Positions 39,835 to 50,709 are shown, counted from the stretch's first letter. The stretch is DNA of 64,000 nt from Pseudomonas oryzihabitans (GCF_001518815.1 NZ_CP013987.1:4176501-4240500), one strand, 5' to 3'. A program made the numbers and translations. The notes: generated from the sequence alone by a model not told the origin.

Positions 39835-41727
39835 CTAGATCCGGAAGCCACCCACCAGGCGCTGCAGGCGACCGGCTTCGGCTTCCAGGGCGGTGCAGGC
39901 CGCCAGGGTAGCCTGGAGGTTGTCGACGCCCTGCTGGTTCAGCAAGTTGATCTCGCTGATGTCCATGTTCAGGGTCTCCACCACCGAGGTCTGCTCCTCG
40001 GTCGCAGTGGCCACAGATTGGTTCTGGCCATCGATCTCGCCGATGCGCTCGGTCACGCTGCCCAGGCGTTCGCCGGCGCTCTTGGCCACCTGCATGCTGT
40101 GGGCGCTCTGCCGCTGGCTTTCCTGCATCAGGGCCACGGCATCGCGCGAGCCGGTCTGCAATTCCTCGATCATCTGCTGGATCTGCTGCGCCGAACTCTG
40201 AGTACGGCTGGCCAGGGAACGCACCTCGTCGGCCACCACGGCAAAGCCACGACCGGCCTCGCCGGCCCGAGCGGCCTCGATGGCGGCATTGAGCGCCAGC
40301 AGGTTGGTCTGCTCGGAGATGCCGCGGATGACTTCGAGGATCTGGCCGATATTGGCGGTCTTGCCGTTGAGGGCTTCGATATGCTCGCAACTGGTGCCGA
40401 TCTTGGTCGACAGTGCCTGCATCGCATGCAGGGCTTCGTCCAGCACCTCACGCCCCTCTTCGCCCTGGGTGCGGGCCATGCTGGCCTCGCCGGAGGCATG
40501 GGCGGCGTTGCGGGCGATCTCCTGGGCGGCAGCGCCCAGCTCGTTGATCGCCGCGGCCACGCTGGTGGTGCGCTGGGCCTGGACATCTGACTGCTGCATG
40601 GAGGATTGCGAGGCTTCCAGCACACGCCGGGTGCCCTGGTTGAGCTCGCCGGTGCTCTGAGCCACGTCGCGGATCGAGGTATGGATCCGTGCCACGAAGT
40701 GGTTGAAGGCCTCGGCCAGGGCGCCGAATTCGTCGCGGGACTGCACCGGCAACCGGCGGGTCAGATCGCCCTCGCCTTCGGCGATGTCGTCCATGGCGCG
40801 AGTCAGGTCATGCAGCGGGCGCAGCAGAACGCGGATCAAGAGGCCCAGCAGCAGGATGATGGCGATCACCGCCACCAGGGTGGCGACGATGGCCAGGTTG
40901 CGCGCCTGGGTCACCGGGGCATAGGCCTTGGCCTGGTCGATGGACAGCGCCAGGTACCACTTCACCGAGGGCAGCCCCTCGATCGGGGTAAAGCTCACCA
41001 GCCGCTCGCCGCCATTTTGGACGACGTTGTGAAAACCAGGCGCCAGCGACGGCGTCTGGTCCGGGAAGACGTCCTTGAGCGATTTCAGCACCTGGTCGGC
41101 GTGGCTGCTGACCAGGATCTTGCCATCGCCGTCGACCAGGAAGGCCTCGCCCAGGCCACCGGCATCCAGCGAGGTGATCATCTTCATCAGGCTGTCCATC
41201 ACCAGGTCCCCGGCCACCACGCCGATCAGCTTGCCGTTCTGCAGGACCGGCGCCGCGATGGTGATGCACAGGAAGCTCTGCGGCGGTGCGGTGAGATAGG
41301 GCTCGGTGAGGATGGGCCGCCCGGCGCTGACCGCGGCCTTGTACCAGTCGCGCTGGCGGGCGTCGTAACCGGCCTCCATGGGTGTATGGGGGCGGTCGGT
41401 AAAGGTGCCGTCGACTTCACCCAGGTAGGTGGAATCGAAGTTGCTCGTGTAGAGCTTCTGCTCCAGCAGACCCACCACGTTGGCTGGGCTGCTGTCACGG
41501 CTGAGCGCCTGGGCCTGGCTGTCGATCAGCTTGACCCGCGCATCCAGCCAGTAGGCGATGTTGCCGGCGGTAATGCGGCCGATCTCACTCAGGGAAGCTT
41601 CAAGACTCTGAGTGATGGCCTGGCGCTGCAGATAGGCGTTGAAACTGGCGAAACCGGCCAGGGCGATGGTCACCACGAGGGCAGCCGCCAGCAGGATCTT
41701 GTGGCTGAATTGGAGTGAGCGTTTCAT
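39835..41727 (-). CDS. Methyl-accepting chemotaxis protein with Cache sensor, copy 2
   Basis: A 630-residue paralogue of the preceding receptor. The ATG at 41727 ([19 protein letters not shown]) aligns with the start of copy 1; open frame beyond it is non-coding. The periplasmic Cache domain differs at many positions (for example [16 protein letters not shown], and [14 protein letters not shown]), while the segment from LPSVKWYL through HAMP and signalling domain differs from copy 1 at roughly a dozen residues in about 375. Both copies end in VGGFRI. The pair are 119 bp apart and probably detect different ligands. Confidence 0.93.
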   Translation of the reverse strand: MKRSLQFSHKILLAAALVVTIALAGFASFNAYLQRQAITQSLEASLSEIGRITAGNIAYWLDARVKLIDSQAQALSRDSSPANVVGLLEQKLYTSNFDSTYLGEVDGTFTDRPHTPMEAGYDARQRDWYKAAVSAGRPILTEPYLTAPPQSFLCITIAAPVLQNGKLIGVVAGDLVMDSLMKMITSLDAGGLGEAFLVDGDGKILVSSHADQVLKSLKDVFPDQTPSLAPGFHNVVQNGGERLVSFTPIEGLPSVKWYLALSIDQAKAYAPVTQARNLAIVATLVAVIAIILLLGLLIRVLLRPLHDLTRAMDDIAEGEGDLTRRLPVQSRDEFGALAEAFNHFVARIHTSIRDVAQSTGELNQGTRRVLEASQSSMQQSDVQAQRTTSVAAAINELGAAAQEIARNAAHASGEASMARTQGEEGREVLDEALHAMQALSTKIGTSCEHIEALNGKTANIGQILEVIRGISEQTNLLALNAAIEAARAGEAGRGFAVVADEVRSLASRTQSSAQQIQQMIEELQTGSRDAVALMQESQRQSAHSMQVAKSAGERLGSVTERIGEIDGQNQSVATATEEQTSVVETLNMDISEINLLNQQGVDNLQATLAACTALEAEAGRLQRLVGGFRI

Positions 41728-41909
41728 GGATACCACGCGAAAGGCTTGGATAGTGGACGCCCCTCCCCTCGCAAATACTAACTGCGATAACAATCGGAAG
41801 GGTAAGCGAACCTGGGACGGTCGATGCCGCACTATCACGCCTAATCTCACTTTTCGCTGCGGACAACCGATGGACGCTTTCACAACGCCGATGTCTGGTG
41901 GACGGCGCC

Positions 41910-42860
41910 CTATAGCAAGCTGAATCCTTTCAGTAGCAGCAGGCCCAGATTGGTGGTCAGCATCCCGCCCAGGGTGCTGAGCACCACGATGGTCGCTGCC
42001 AGCTGGGAATTGCTGCCAGCGGCGCGGGCCATGACGAAGCTCGACGCGGCCGTGGGGCAGCCCAGGTAGAGGAAGAGGATGCCCAGCGCCGGCCCCTGGA
42101 TCCCCAGCGCCAGGGCGCCCAGCACGCCCAGCAGCGGGATCCAGACGATCTTCCACAGGCTCGCGCCTATCGCCAGGCTGCTGCTCTCACGCAAGGAGGT
42201 GAGCGACAGGGTGGCGCCGATGCACATCAGTGCCAGCGGCAGAGTGAGACCCGCGAAGTAGCGCGCCGAGGTGTCCAGCCAGCGTGGCAGCTGCCACTGG
42301 AAATAGGCGAAGGGAATCGCCACCAGGATGCCGATGATCAGCGGGTTGCCGAGGATGCTGCGCAGCAGGGTGCGCCAGTTGGCTTCCAGGTGCGGACTGT
42401 AGAGCGCCAGCACGATGGTCGAAAGCACGTTGTAGAAGAGGATGACCATGCCGGCCATGATCCCGCCCACCGACAGACCGTAGTCGCCGTACTGGGTGGC
42501 CGCCAGGGCCAGGCCGACGATGCCGCAGTTGCCGCGGAAGGCGCCTTGCACATAGACCCCGCGATCGGCATGGGGGCAGCGCCAGATCGCCCAGCCCCAG
42601 GCAGCGAGAAAGCTCACCACCGTGGCCAGGGCGAAGTAGCCCAGCAGCAGCGGTTGCAGGGCTTCGCCGAGGTCGGCCTTGAGGATGCCGAGAAACAGCA
42701 GGGTCGGCATGGTGGCGCGAAACACCAGGGCGGACGAGGTGTTGATGAAGGCGGTATCGATCCAGTTCAGCCGCTTGAGCACACAGCCGAGCAGCACCAG
42801 GGCGAAGACCGGGGCGGTGACGTCGAAGGTCGCCTGAACCAGGGCAAGCACGTCGGACAT
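41910..42860 (-). CDS. AEC-family transporter (auxin-efflux-carrier-like)
   Basis: A membrane protein of 316 residues from the ATG at 42860 ([21 protein letters not shown]); an in-frame ATG at 42872 is an alternative. About ten hydrophobic helices are arranged as two inverted five-helix repeats, typical of the auxin efflux carrier/MdcF family. A conserved region [18 protein letters not shown] is present near the middle. Bacterial relatives carry malonate, malate or other organic acids; the substrate here is unknown. Divergent from gcd. Confidence 0.83.
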   Translation of the reverse strand: MSDVLALVQATFDVTAPVFALVLLGCVLKRLNWIDTAFINTSSALVFRATMPTLLFLGILKADLGEALQPLLLGYFALATVVSFLAAWGWAIWRCPHADRGVYVQGAFRGNCGIVGLALAATQYGDYGLSVGGIMAGMVILFYNVLSTIVLALYSPHLEANWRTLLRSILGNPLIIGILVAIPFAYFQWQLPRWLDTSARYFAGLTLPLALMCIGATLSLTSLRESSSLAIGASLWKIVWIPLLGVLGALALGIQGPALGILFLYLGCPTAASSFVMARAAGSNSQLAATIVVLSTLGGMLTTNLGLLLLKGFSLL

Positions 42861-43183
42861 GGCGGACAACATCGGAAAAAGGCCCGCGATGGTAGCAGGC
42901 ACGGTGCCAGATCGGCCCCGTCCTTCTGTCATCGCGAAGTGACATCAGTCAATGCTTAGCTTACTATCTACCCGCCCGATTCAGACGACGCCTCTCAACC
43001 ATCCCTCGCTTCGCCTACGCGCGACCGCTCTAGCTTCCTGCCAGGGAAGCCGGCGAAGGGGTGGAACAATAAGACACACAACAGGTTCAGACGTAGCAGA
43101 CGACAGATCCGCATGCGGTTCCGATTTGCGATGTCGTCGATCGAGTCGAAGTCTTTTTTCACGATTGCATTGCGAGCGCTGCC
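42861..43183. other. Intergenic region between AEC transporter and gcd
   Basis: A 323-bp gap between divergent genes. It includes an A/T-rich stretch near 42950-42970 (TGCTTAGCTTACTATCT) that could hold promoter elements for either gene. No RNA gene, repeat or clear operator is recognised. Confidence 0.35.
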
Positions 43184-45616
43184 ATGACTGTCACTTCCAA
43201 CGCGAGACCGGGAGGCCTGCCCGCCAGGTTACTCGGCATCCTGTTCATCCTCCTGGGCCTGGCCCTCTTGGGGCTGGGCATCAAACTGGCCACCCTCGGG
43301 GGCTCCCTCTACTACCTCGGCGGCGGCGTGCTGCTCGCCCTGAGTGGTTACCTGCTGTGCATTCGGCGGGCCAGCGGGGTCTGGGTCTATGCCTTCTTCC
43401 TGGTGGTGTCCACCGCCTGGGCCGTACTGGAAGTCCAGTTCGACTGGTGGCAACTGGTGCCGCGCCTGGCACTCTGGTTCGTCCTCGGCCTGGTCCTGCT
43501 GATCCCGGCGTTCCGCCGGCCGCTGGACAGCCGTAGCGGCGGCCTGCCGCTGGTCGGCTCGCTGGTGATCGCGGCGGTCGTCGCCCTGGTTGCCCAGTTC
43601 GTCAACTACAACCGTCTGGACGGTGACCTGGGCCGCGACACCGCGGGCGTCGAAAGCGCCGCCCCGACCGCCGCCGATGGCGACTGGCCGTCCTATGGCC
43701 GCACCGCCTTCGGCGATCGCTACTCGCCGCTCAAGCAGATCGACGTCAACAACGTGAAGAATCTGGAGCCCGTCTGGACCTTCCGTACCGGCGACATCCC
43801 CGGCCCGAACGATCCCCAGGAGACCACCGCGGAAAACACCCCGCTCAAGGTCAACGGCATGCTCTATGTCTGCACGCCGCACAGCCAAGTGATCGCCGTG
43901 GACCCCGATAGCGGCAAGGAAATCTGGCGCTTCGATCCCAAGCTGAGCACCCAGCACGCCGACAGCTTCAAGGGCTGGGCGCACATGACCTGCCGTGGCG
44001 TGGCCTACCATGACGACGCCACCTACGCCGGCACCACCACCGCGGGCCAGAGCCCGGCCGCCGGCAGTGCCGTCCCGGTCGACGAGCAGAGCACTCCGGC
44101 TGCCAGCAGCTGCCCGCGTCGCCTGTTCCTGCCCACCGCCGACACCCGCCTGATCGCCCTCAACGCCGACACCGGCAAGGTGTGCAGCGACTTCGGCGAC
44201 AACGGCCAGGTCGACCTGACCGCCAACATGGGCAGCTTCACGCCCGGTGGCTACTACTCCACCTCGCCGCCGGCCGTGACCCGCAACCTGGTGATCATCG
44301 GGGGCCACGTCACCGACAACGTCTCCACCGACGAGCCTTCCGGCGTGATCCGCGCCTACGACGTGCACAGCGGCAAGCTGGTATGGAACTGGGACAGCGG
44401 CAATCCGGACGCCACGGCGCCCATCGCCGCCGACGGCATCTATACCCGCAACTCGCCCAACATGTGGTCGATGATGGCGGTCGACGAGAAGGTCGGCATG
44501 GTCTATCTGCCCATGGGCAACCAGATGCCCGACCAGTGGGGCGGTAACCGTACCCCGGCTTCCGAGAAGTACAGCGCTGGCGTGGTCGCCCTCGACATCG
44601 CTACCGGCAAGGTACGCTGGAACTACCAGTTCACCCACCATGACCTCTGGGACATGGACGTGGGTGGTCAGCCGACCCTGGTGGACATCAAGACCGACGG
44701 CGGTGTGAAACCCGCGCTGATGGCCTCGACCAAGCAGGGCAGCATCTATGTGCTGGACCGCACCAATGGTCAGCCCATCTACCCGATCAAGGAAACCCAG
44801 GTGCCCCAAGGCGCGGTGGAAGGCGACCACACCTCGCCGACCCAGCCGGTCTCCTCGATCAACCTGGCGGCGCCGACCCTCAAGGAAAGCGACATGTGGG
44901 GCGGTACGCCCTTCGACCAGGCGCTGTGCCGTATCGCCTTCCGCGAGCACCGCTACGAGGGTATCTACACCCCGCCGTCCACCCAGGGTTCGATCGTCTA
45001 CCCGGGTAACTTCGGCGTGTTCGACTGGGGCGGTATCTCGGTCGATCCGGTCCGTCAGATCGCCTTCCTGAACCCCAGCTACATGGCCTTCACTTCCAAG
45101 CTGGTACCCCGTGAAGAGATCGCCAACCAGCCGGCGCGCAAGAGCGAGACCGAGGGCATCCAGCCCAACAAGGGCGCGCCCTACGGCGTGATCCTGTCGG
45201 CCTTCCTGTCGCCCCTGGGCCTGCCCTGCCAGGCACCTGCCTGGGGCTATGTGGCCGGTCTCGACCTGACCACTGGCAAGCTGGTCTACAAGCACAAGAA
45301 CGGCACCGTGCGCGACAACTCGCCGGTTCCGCTGCCCCTGCCCATGGGCGTGCCCAGCCTGGGCGGCACCGTCACCACTGCCGGTGGCGTGGCCTTCCTG
45401 AGCGGCACCCTGGACCAGTACCTGCGCGCCTATGACGTGAAGAACGGCAAGGAACTGTGGAAAGGCCGCCTGCCGGCCGGTGGCCAGACCACCCCCATGA
45501 CCTACACCGGCAAGGACGGTCGCCAGTACGTGCTGGTCTACACTGGCGGCCATGGCTCGCTGGGCACCAAGCAGGGCGACTACGTGATGGCCTTCGCCCT
45601 GCCTGAGAAGAAGTAA
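43184..45616 (+). CDS. gcd: PQQ-dependent membrane-bound glucose dehydrogenase
   Basis: An 810-residue quinoprotein. Five hydrophobic helices in the first 140 or so residues anchor it and carry the ubiquinone-interacting region. The periplasmic eight-bladed propeller follows, beginning WPSYGRTAFGDRYSPLKQI; blade motifs such as WRFDPKL and VLYTGGHGSLG recur. The enzyme oxidises glucose to gluconolactone in the periplasm and passes electrons to ubiquinone; in pseudomonads this produces gluconate and dissolves mineral phosphate. The full PQQ operon lies 440 bp downstream. Length matches the roughly 800-residue family. Confidence 0.96.
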   Translation: MTVTSNARPGGLPARLLGILFILLGLALLGLGIKLATLGGSLYYLGGGVLLALSGYLLCIRRASGVWVYAFFLVVSTAWAVLEVQFDWWQLVPRLALWFVLGLVLLIPAFRRPLDSRSGGLPLVGSLVIAAVVALVAQFVNYNRLDGDLGRDTAGVESAAPTAADGDWPSYGRTAFGDRYSPLKQIDVNNVKNLEPVWTFRTGDIPGPNDPQETTAENTPLKVNGMLYVCTPHSQVIAVDPDSGKEIWRFDPKLSTQHADSFKGWAHMTCRGVAYHDDATYAGTTTAGQSPAAGSAVPVDEQSTPAASSCPRRLFLPTADTRLIALNADTGKVCSDFGDNGQVDLTANMGSFTPGGYYSTSPPAVTRNLVIIGGHVTDNVSTDEPSGVIRAYDVHSGKLVWNWDSGNPDATAPIAADGIYTRNSPNMWSMMAVDEKVGMVYLPMGNQMPDQWGGNRTPASEKYSAGVVALDIATGKVRWNYQFTHHDLWDMDVGGQPTLVDIKTDGGVKPALMASTKQGSIYVLDRTNGQPIYPIKETQVPQGAVEGDHTSPTQPVSSINLAAPTLKESDMWGGTPFDQALCRIAFREHRYEGIYTPPSTQGSIVYPGNFGVFDWGGISVDPVRQIAFLNPSYMAFTSKLVPREEIANQPARKSETEGIQPNKGAPYGVILSAFLSPLGLPCQAPAWGYVAGLDLTTGKLVYKHKNGTVRDNSPVPLPLPMGVPSLGGTVTTAGGVAFLSGTLDQYLRAYDVKNGKELWKGRLPAGGQTTPMTYTGKDGRQYVLVYTGGHGSLGTKQGDYVMAFALPEKK

Positions 45617-46054
45617 GGGCGCCCGCGCCTGAGCTCCCCTCTCCTGCGGGAGAGGGTTCGGGGCGAGGATGCTTCGAGCATTTTTGACATCCTGTTGGAA
45701 CCCCCCTCGCCCCACCCCGAAATCCCGGCCCAGCCGGGATTTTTTTCGCCCGGGCTTTTCTTGCTATGAAAAGAGCCCCTGGCAACTAAGGCCCAGCGGA
45801 AAAGGCTGCGCCGTTTTCCACGCTACAGTGTCAAGACCGTGCCTCGAACGCTCCCTCTCCTCCCGGCAGAAGGCCGAGGTTAGGACCAACCCAGGCACCC
45901 CACCCGCTCCTCCCCCTCTCCCTAGGGGAGAGGGCCGGGGTGAGGGCCAAACCAGGCACGGCTCTCGCTCTTCCTCCTCTCCCCCAGGAAGAGGGCTGGG
46001 GTGAGGGCACGCCCCGCTCCATCACCTTGCCTTGGACTCGGTTAAGCTACCCCC
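45617..46054. repeat. Repeat-containing gap between gcd and pqqF
   Basis: Besides the terminator, this 438-bp gap carries CCCTCTCCTGCGGGAGAGGG near 45638, a GGAAAAGGCTGCGCCGTTTTCC dyad near 45798, and two or more CCCTCTCC..GGAGAGGG hairpin repeats between 45855 and 46010. No gene recognised. Confidence 0.75.
45721..45747 (+). terminator. Rho-independent terminator downstream of gcd
   Basis: AATCCCGGC (45721-45729) pairs with GCCGGGATT (45733-45741) across CCA, followed by further T residues. It lies 104 bp beyond the gcd stop. Confidence 0.85.
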
Positions 46055-48445
46055 ATGCCCAATTCCCTGCCCCAACACCGCCGCCTGCGCCTGGCAAATG
46101 GCCTGGCCGTCGCCCTGCTCCATGACCCCGAGCTGCCCCAGGCCGCCGCCCTGGTGCGCATCGGCGCGGGCAGTCACCAGGCACCGCGGGCCTATCCGGG
46201 GCTGGCGCACTTTCTCGAACACCTGTTCTTTCTCGGCAGCCGCCACTATCCCGCAGCGGACGGCCTGATGCCGCTGGTGCAGCGTTTGGGCGGCGAACTC
46301 AACGCCAGCACCCGCGAGACCACCACCGACTTCTTCTTCGCCCTGGCGCCCGAGCACCTGGCCGCCGCCCTGGCCCGCCTGCTGGACATGCTCACCGCTC
46401 CCCTGCTGGAGCCGGGCGCCCAGCGCCGCGAGCGCGAGGTGCTGCACGCCGAGTTCATCGCCTGGGCACGCAGCGCCGATACTCGCCGCGACCTGGCCCT
46501 GGCGGCCGGATTGCCCGCGGACCATCCAGCCGCCGGCTTCCACGCCGGCAACCGCTACAGCCTGCCGCTGCAGAACCCCGCCTTCCAGACGGCGCTACGC
46601 CATTTCCAACGCCAGCAGTACTGCGGGGAAAACGCCCTGCTGCTGCTGGCCGGGCCGCAACCGCTGGCCGAACTGGCAGAACTGGCTCGCGAACACGGCG
46701 CCCTGCTGCCCTCCGGCCCTGCGCCCAGGAACCCAGTACCCCCACCGCTCGCGGCCAGGGGCGAACACTGGCAGACAGCGGCTGCCGCACCCCCGGCGCT
46801 GGCCCTGCAATTCGCCTTCGACGACCTGCCGCCCGGCGGCTGGGAGGCAACGGAGCTGCTGGAAACCCTGCTGCTCGGCGACCATCCCGGTGGCCTGCCG
46901 ACACGCCTGCGTCAGGCCGGGCTGGCCGAGCGCCTGGGCCTCGCCTGGCCTTATCGCCAGGCACGACAGGGACTGCTTCGGCTGGATATCACGCCTGGCC
47001 CCAAGGCCGACCCTGCCCGCCTGAGCGCCACCCTGTTCGGCTGGCTGGACGCCGTGCGCCAGGTGCCCCTCGCCACCCTGGAGCAGGACCATGCCGACCG
47101 CATCCAGCGCCAGTGGTCCACCCTGCCCGCCCTGGCACTGGTGCGACGCCTGGGTGAACGCCTCTGGCTGGATCGCGATGGCGAGGCCTGGCCACACGCC
47201 ACGCTCTCGCCTGCGGCCCAGGCCGCTTGGCCCCGGCTGCTCGCCCAACTGGTGCCAGGGCGTCTCAGCGGTTTCGCCACCGGCCTGCCCGACCAGCCAG
47301 GTGCGACTGAACCCGTCGCAGCCCCCTTCGAGCTGCCACCGCCCAATCCGCTGCTCGCCGATCAACCCGTGGCGCGCCCTTCCGCGATGCAACCCTGGCC
47401 GATCAGCCAGGCCCTTGCCCCCCAGCAGCGCGAAGGCCTGCTGTTCCTGCGCTGGCAGTGGCCGGGACAACCGCCGGTCGCACCCGCGGCCAGCGCCCTG
47501 GGCGCCTTGCCGCGTCTGGCCGCCGAGGCTGGGGTCACACTGCGCTGGAGTCCGCCAGGGGGCCCCTGGGAGCTGCGCCTGCAAGGCTGGGCGACGGCGC
47601 TGCCGGCAGCGCTGGAGCAGGCGCTCGAACACCTGAAAGGCGAACTGGACAGCCCCAGGTCGCCCTCTCTGGCACCCTCCGAACCCATGCTGATCCGCCA
47701 GCTGCTCAAGGTGCTGCCCGAGCGCTTGCCCGCCCTTACCCCTCAAACAATAAGCGACGAGGGGCCACAGTGGCAGGCGCTGGCCTGCGGCCTGCCCGCG
47801 ACTGCGCAGGCGGGCCTGGCCAGGATCGCGCCGCCCTCCCTGTTGCAGGCCGCTGCGCTTGGCGCGCAGCCGGTCTTGCGTGGTCGTCACTGGCACCCCG
47901 AACCCAGCGCCGATGCCCAACAGGCAGTGCTGCTGTTCTGTCCGCAACCCGATGCCCAGCCCGCCACCGAGGCTGCCTGGCGGCTGCTGGCGGCGCGTCT
48001 GCAGGGGCCGCTGTTCCGCCGGCTACGCAGCGAACGGCAACTGGGCTATGCGGTGTTTTCCGCCTATCGCCAGTTGGGCGATCACGGCGGTCTGCTGATC
48101 GGAGTGCAGTCCCCCCATGCCGGGGCGGCCGACATCCTCATGGAGATCGAGGCCTGCCTGACCGACAGCGGGCCGGCTGTCTGGACCGATATCGCGACGT
48201 TGACGGAAAGCATTCGCCAGCTGGTACGCGACTTCAGCCCCGCCACCCCCCAGCGCGCGGCCCTGGCCGAACGGCTCTGGTGGGGCTTCCAGCGCAATGG
48301 CGCCCTGGACCTTGGATCCCTGGGAGAGGCTCTGGCCAGGCTGGACGATCAGGCCCTGCGCCAGGCCTGGCATCAGCTCACGAGGGCCGACGCCCCGCGC
48401 TTTGTCTTGAGCAATGCCGAGCCACCATCCGGCTGGATGTCATAG
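46055..48445 (+). CDS. pqqF: PQQ biosynthesis M16 metallopeptidase PqqF
   Basis: A 796-residue protein of the insulinase (M16) family. The inverted zinc motif HxxEH is present as HFLEH near residue 50, with the downstream Glu in the region EREVLHAEFIAW. C-terminal half-domains are more divergent, as is usual. PqqF is the peptidase that processes the PqqA precursor after PqqE action. The gene stands first in a pqqF-A-B-C-D-E order, as in P. putida and relatives, with a 183-bp gap before pqqA, so pqqA probably has its own promoter as well. Confidence 0.92.
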   Translation: MPNSLPQHRRLRLANGLAVALLHDPELPQAAALVRIGAGSHQAPRAYPGLAHFLEHLFFLGSRHYPAADGLMPLVQRLGGELNASTRETTTDFFFALAPEHLAAALARLLDMLTAPLLEPGAQRREREVLHAEFIAWARSADTRRDLALAAGLPADHPAAGFHAGNRYSLPLQNPAFQTALRHFQRQQYCGENALLLLAGPQPLAELAELAREHGALLPSGPAPRNPVPPPLAARGEHWQTAAAAPPALALQFAFDDLPPGGWEATELLETLLLGDHPGGLPTRLRQAGLAERLGLAWPYRQARQGLLRLDITPGPKADPARLSATLFGWLDAVRQVPLATLEQDHADRIQRQWSTLPALALVRRLGERLWLDRDGEAWPHATLSPAAQAAWPRLLAQLVPGRLSGFATGLPDQPGATEPVAAPFELPPPNPLLADQPVARPSAMQPWPISQALAPQQREGLLFLRWQWPGQPPVAPAASALGALPRLAAEAGVTLRWSPPGGPWELRLQGWATALPAALEQALEHLKGELDSPRSPSLAPSEPMLIRQLLKVLPERLPALTPQTISDEGPQWQALACGLPATAQAGLARIAPPSLLQAAALGAQPVLRGRHWHPEPSADAQQAVLLFCPQPDAQPATEAAWRLLAARLQGPLFRRLRSERQLGYAVFSAYRQLGDHGGLLIGVQSPHAGAADILMEIEACLTDSGPAVWTDIATLTESIRQLVRDFSPATPQRAALAERLWWGFQRNGALDLGSLGEALARLDDQALRQAWHQLTRADAPRFVLSNAEPPSGWMS

Positions 48446-48628
48446 CTTTCAACATTTTCCCGGGAGCGTCGGCCGTTGTGGGCGGTCAATCTGTTGCAGG
48501 ATCGGTAAGACAGTTATGTCGGCCGAACCGTCGTCGATTCGTCGCGGCAAAAACCCTTAGCTAGGTAACATTTGTTAAACTTGGCAACCGGATCCATCCG
48601 GCTTTCGCAGTCAAAGAGGAGACCTCCC

Positions 48629-48700
48629 ATGTGGACCAAGCCTGCCTACACTGACCTGCGCATCGGCTTCGAAGTCACCATGTACTTCGCCAACCGTTGA
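48629..48700 (+). CDS. pqqA: PQQ precursor peptide PqqA (23 aa)
   Basis: A 23-residue peptide with a strong GAGGAG ribosome-binding site 8 bases upstream. It contains the core EVTMY at residues 15-19; the Glu and Tyr of this motif are cross-linked and become the carbon skeleton of PQQ. Both residues and their spacing are intact. Immediately downstream is a terminator-like hairpin that probably limits read-through into pqqB. Confidence 0.96.
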
Positions 48701-48708
48701 TGCGCCCC

Positions 48709-48738
48709 ACGCCCCGGTTCGCCGGGGCGTACTTTTTT
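48709..48738 (+). terminator. Hairpin attenuator between pqqA and pqqB
   Basis: ACGCCCCGG (48709-48717) pairs perfectly with CCGGGGCGT (48722-48730) across a TTCG tetraloop, followed by ACTTTTTT. It has all features of an intrinsic terminator but lies within the operon, 33 bp before pqqB. Partial termination would give more pqqA than pqqBCDE transcript. Confidence 0.85.
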
Positions 48739-48770
48739 CAGGTTCCTGCCTGCCCCTACCTAGACGACCT

Positions 48771-49682
48771 ATGCATATCCAGATTCTCGGCTCCGCCGCC
48801 GGCGGTGGCTTTCCCCAGTGGAACTGCAACTGCGCCAATTGCGACGGCTTCCGCAAGGGCACCCTCAGGGCCCAGGCCCGCACCCAGTCTTCCATCGCCC
48901 TGTCCGACGACGGGGTGAACTGGATCCTGTGCAACGCCTCGCCCGACATCCGCGCCCAGCTCGCCAGCTTCGCCCCGTTGCAGCCGGCGCGGGCCATGCG
49001 TGACACCGGTATCCGCGCCATCGTCCTGCTGGACAGCCAGATCGACCATACCACCGGGCTGCTCAGCCTGCGCGAGGGCTGCCCCCACGAGGTGTGGTGC
49101 ACCGACATGGTCCACCAGGACCTGACCACCGGCTTTCCGCTGTTCAACATGCTCCAGCACTGGAACGGCGGGCTCAGCTGGCAGCCCATCGCCTTGAGCG
49201 GCAGCTTCACCATCCCGGCCTGCCCGAACCTGGAGTTCACGCCCTTCCCGCTGCGCAGCGCCGCGCCGCCCTATTCGCCCCATCGCCACGATCCGCACCC
49301 CGGCGACAACCTGGGGTTGCTGGTCCATGACCGGCGCACCGGCGGCAAGCTGTTCTATGCCCCGGGCCTCGGCCAGCCAGACGCGGCCCTGCTGGAGCTG
49401 ATGGACCAGGCCGACTGTCTGCTGGTGGACGGCACCCTCTGGACCGACGACGAGATGCAGCGTCGCGGCGTGGGCACCCGTACCGGCACCGAGATGGGCC
49501 ACCTGCCGCAGAGCGGTCCCGGCGGCATGCTGGAGGTGCTGGCCGGCTTCGAGCGCCAGCGCAAGGTGCTGATCCACATCAACAACACCAATCCGATCCT
49601 GGACGAAGACTCCCCCGAGCGCGCCATCGTCGAGCGCCAGGGCGTGGAAGTCGCCTGGGACGGACTCTCCATCGAGCTGTGA
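48771..49682 (+). CDS. pqqB: PQQ biosynthesis protein PqqB
   Basis: A 303-residue metallo-beta-lactamase-fold protein. The N-terminus [20 protein letters not shown] with its Cys-rich CNCANC is typical of PqqB, as is the metal-site region [15 protein letters not shown]. PqqB is an iron-dependent hydroxylase acting on the PqqA-derived intermediate. The stop overlaps pqqC by 4 bases (GTGA). Length is as expected. Confidence 0.96.
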   Translation: MHIQILGSAAGGGFPQWNCNCANCDGFRKGTLRAQARTQSSIALSDDGVNWILCNASPDIRAQLASFAPLQPARAMRDTGIRAIVLLDSQIDHTTGLLSLREGCPHEVWCTDMVHQDLTTGFPLFNMLQHWNGGLSWQPIALSGSFTIPACPNLEFTPFPLRSAAPPYSPHRHDPHPGDNLGLLVHDRRTGGKLFYAPGLGQPDAALLELMDQADCLLVDGTLWTDDEMQRRGVGTRTGTEMGHLPQSGPGGMLEVLAGFERQRKVLIHINNTNPILDEDSPERAIVERQGVEVAWDGLSIEL

Positions 49683-50437
49683 CCGCCATGCCCAACGCCC
49701 TCACCCCCGCCGAATTCGAAGCCGCCCTGCGTGCCAAGGGCGACCTCTACCACATCCACCACCCCTATCACGTGGCCATGTACCAGGGTCGCGCCAGTCG
49801 CGAGCAGATCCAGGGCTGGGTAGCCAATCGCTTCTACTACCAGGTCAACATACCGCTCAAGGACGCCGCCATCCTGGCCAACTGCCCGGACCGCGAGATC
49901 CGCCGGGAGTGGGTGCAGCGCATCCTCGACCACGACGGCGAGCCCGGCAGCGAAGGCGGCATCGAGGCCTGGCTGCGCCTGGCCGAGGCCACCGGCCTGG
50001 ACCGCGAGCAGGTGCTCTCCCAGGAACTGGTGCTGCCCGGGGTACGCTTCGCGGTGGATGCCTACGTCAACTTCGCCCGTCGCGCCTCCTGGCAGGAAGC
50101 CGCCAGCAGCTCCCTGACCGAGCTGTTCGCGCCGCAGATCCACCAGTCGCGGCTGGACGCCTGGCCGACCCACTACCCCTGGATCGATCCGGCCGGTTAC
50201 GAGTACTTCCGCACCCGCCTGGGCCAGGCCCGCCGCGACGTCGAACACGGCCTGCAGATCACCCTGCAGCACTACACCACCTGGGAGTCCCAGCAGCGCA
50301 TGCTGGAGATCCTGCAGTTCAAGCTGGACATCCTCTGGAGCATGCTCGACGCCATGAGCATGGCCTACGAACTGCACCGCCCGCCCTACCACAGCGTCAC
50401 CAGCGAGCGCCGCTGGCACCGAGGAATCGACCTATGA
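49679..50437 (+). CDS. pqqC: Pyrroloquinoline-quinone synthase PqqC
   Basis: A 252-residue, all-helical, cofactorless oxidase that performs the final ring closure and eight-electron oxidation to PQQ. It carries the conserved segment [14 protein letters not shown] near residue 22, with active-site His residues, and [15 protein letters not shown]. It starts with GTG at 49679 overlapping pqqB; an ATG at 49688 in the same frame is an alternative. The stop overlaps the pqqD start as ATGA. Confidence 0.95.
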   Translation: MTAMPNALTPAEFEAALRAKGDLYHIHHPYHVAMYQGRASREQIQGWVANRFYYQVNIPLKDAAILANCPDREIRREWVQRILDHDGEPGSEGGIEAWLRLAEATGLDREQVLSQELVLPGVRFAVDAYVNFARRASWQEAASSSLTELFAPQIHQSRLDAWPTHYPWIDPAGYEYFRTRLGQARRDVEHGLQITLQHYTTWESQQRMLEILQFKLDILWSMLDAMSMAYELHRPPYHSVTSERRWHRGIDL

Positions 50438-50709
50438 GCTTCGACCGCACCCAGGTGCCGCGCTGGCGTCCCGGCTACCGCTTCCAGTTCGAGCCGGCGC
50501 AGGACGCCCATGTGCTGCTCTATCCCGAGGGCATGATCAAGCTCAACGACAGCGCCGCCGCCATCGGCGGGCTGATCGACGGCCAGCGTGACGTCGCCGC
50601 CATCATCGCTGACCTCGACGAACGCTTCCCCGGCGTGCCCGAACTGGGTGCGGACGTCGAGCAATTCATGGAGGTCGCCCGTGCAGAGCACTGGCTCCTG
50701 CTCGGCTGA
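50434..50709 (+). CDS. pqqD: PQQ biosynthesis peptide chaperone PqqD
   Basis: A 91-residue winged-helix-like protein (RiPP recognition element) starting at the ATG at 50434: [19 protein letters not shown]. It contains [17 protein letters not shown], the conserved beta segment that binds PqqA. It presents PqqA to the radical SAM enzyme PqqE. The 22-bp gap to pqqE and overlap with pqqC place it firmly in the operon. Length is as expected (about 90). Confidence 0.95.
   Translation: MSFDRTQVPRWRPGYRFQFEPAQDAHVLLYPEGMIKLNDSAAAIGGLIDGQRDVAAIIADLDERFPGVPELGADVEQFMEVARAEHWLLLG

Noticed and set aside
43229-45715. An 828-codon open frame on the - strand
   Set aside because: It mirrors gcd on the other strand and contains no recognisable domain; gcd has complete, conserved motifs.
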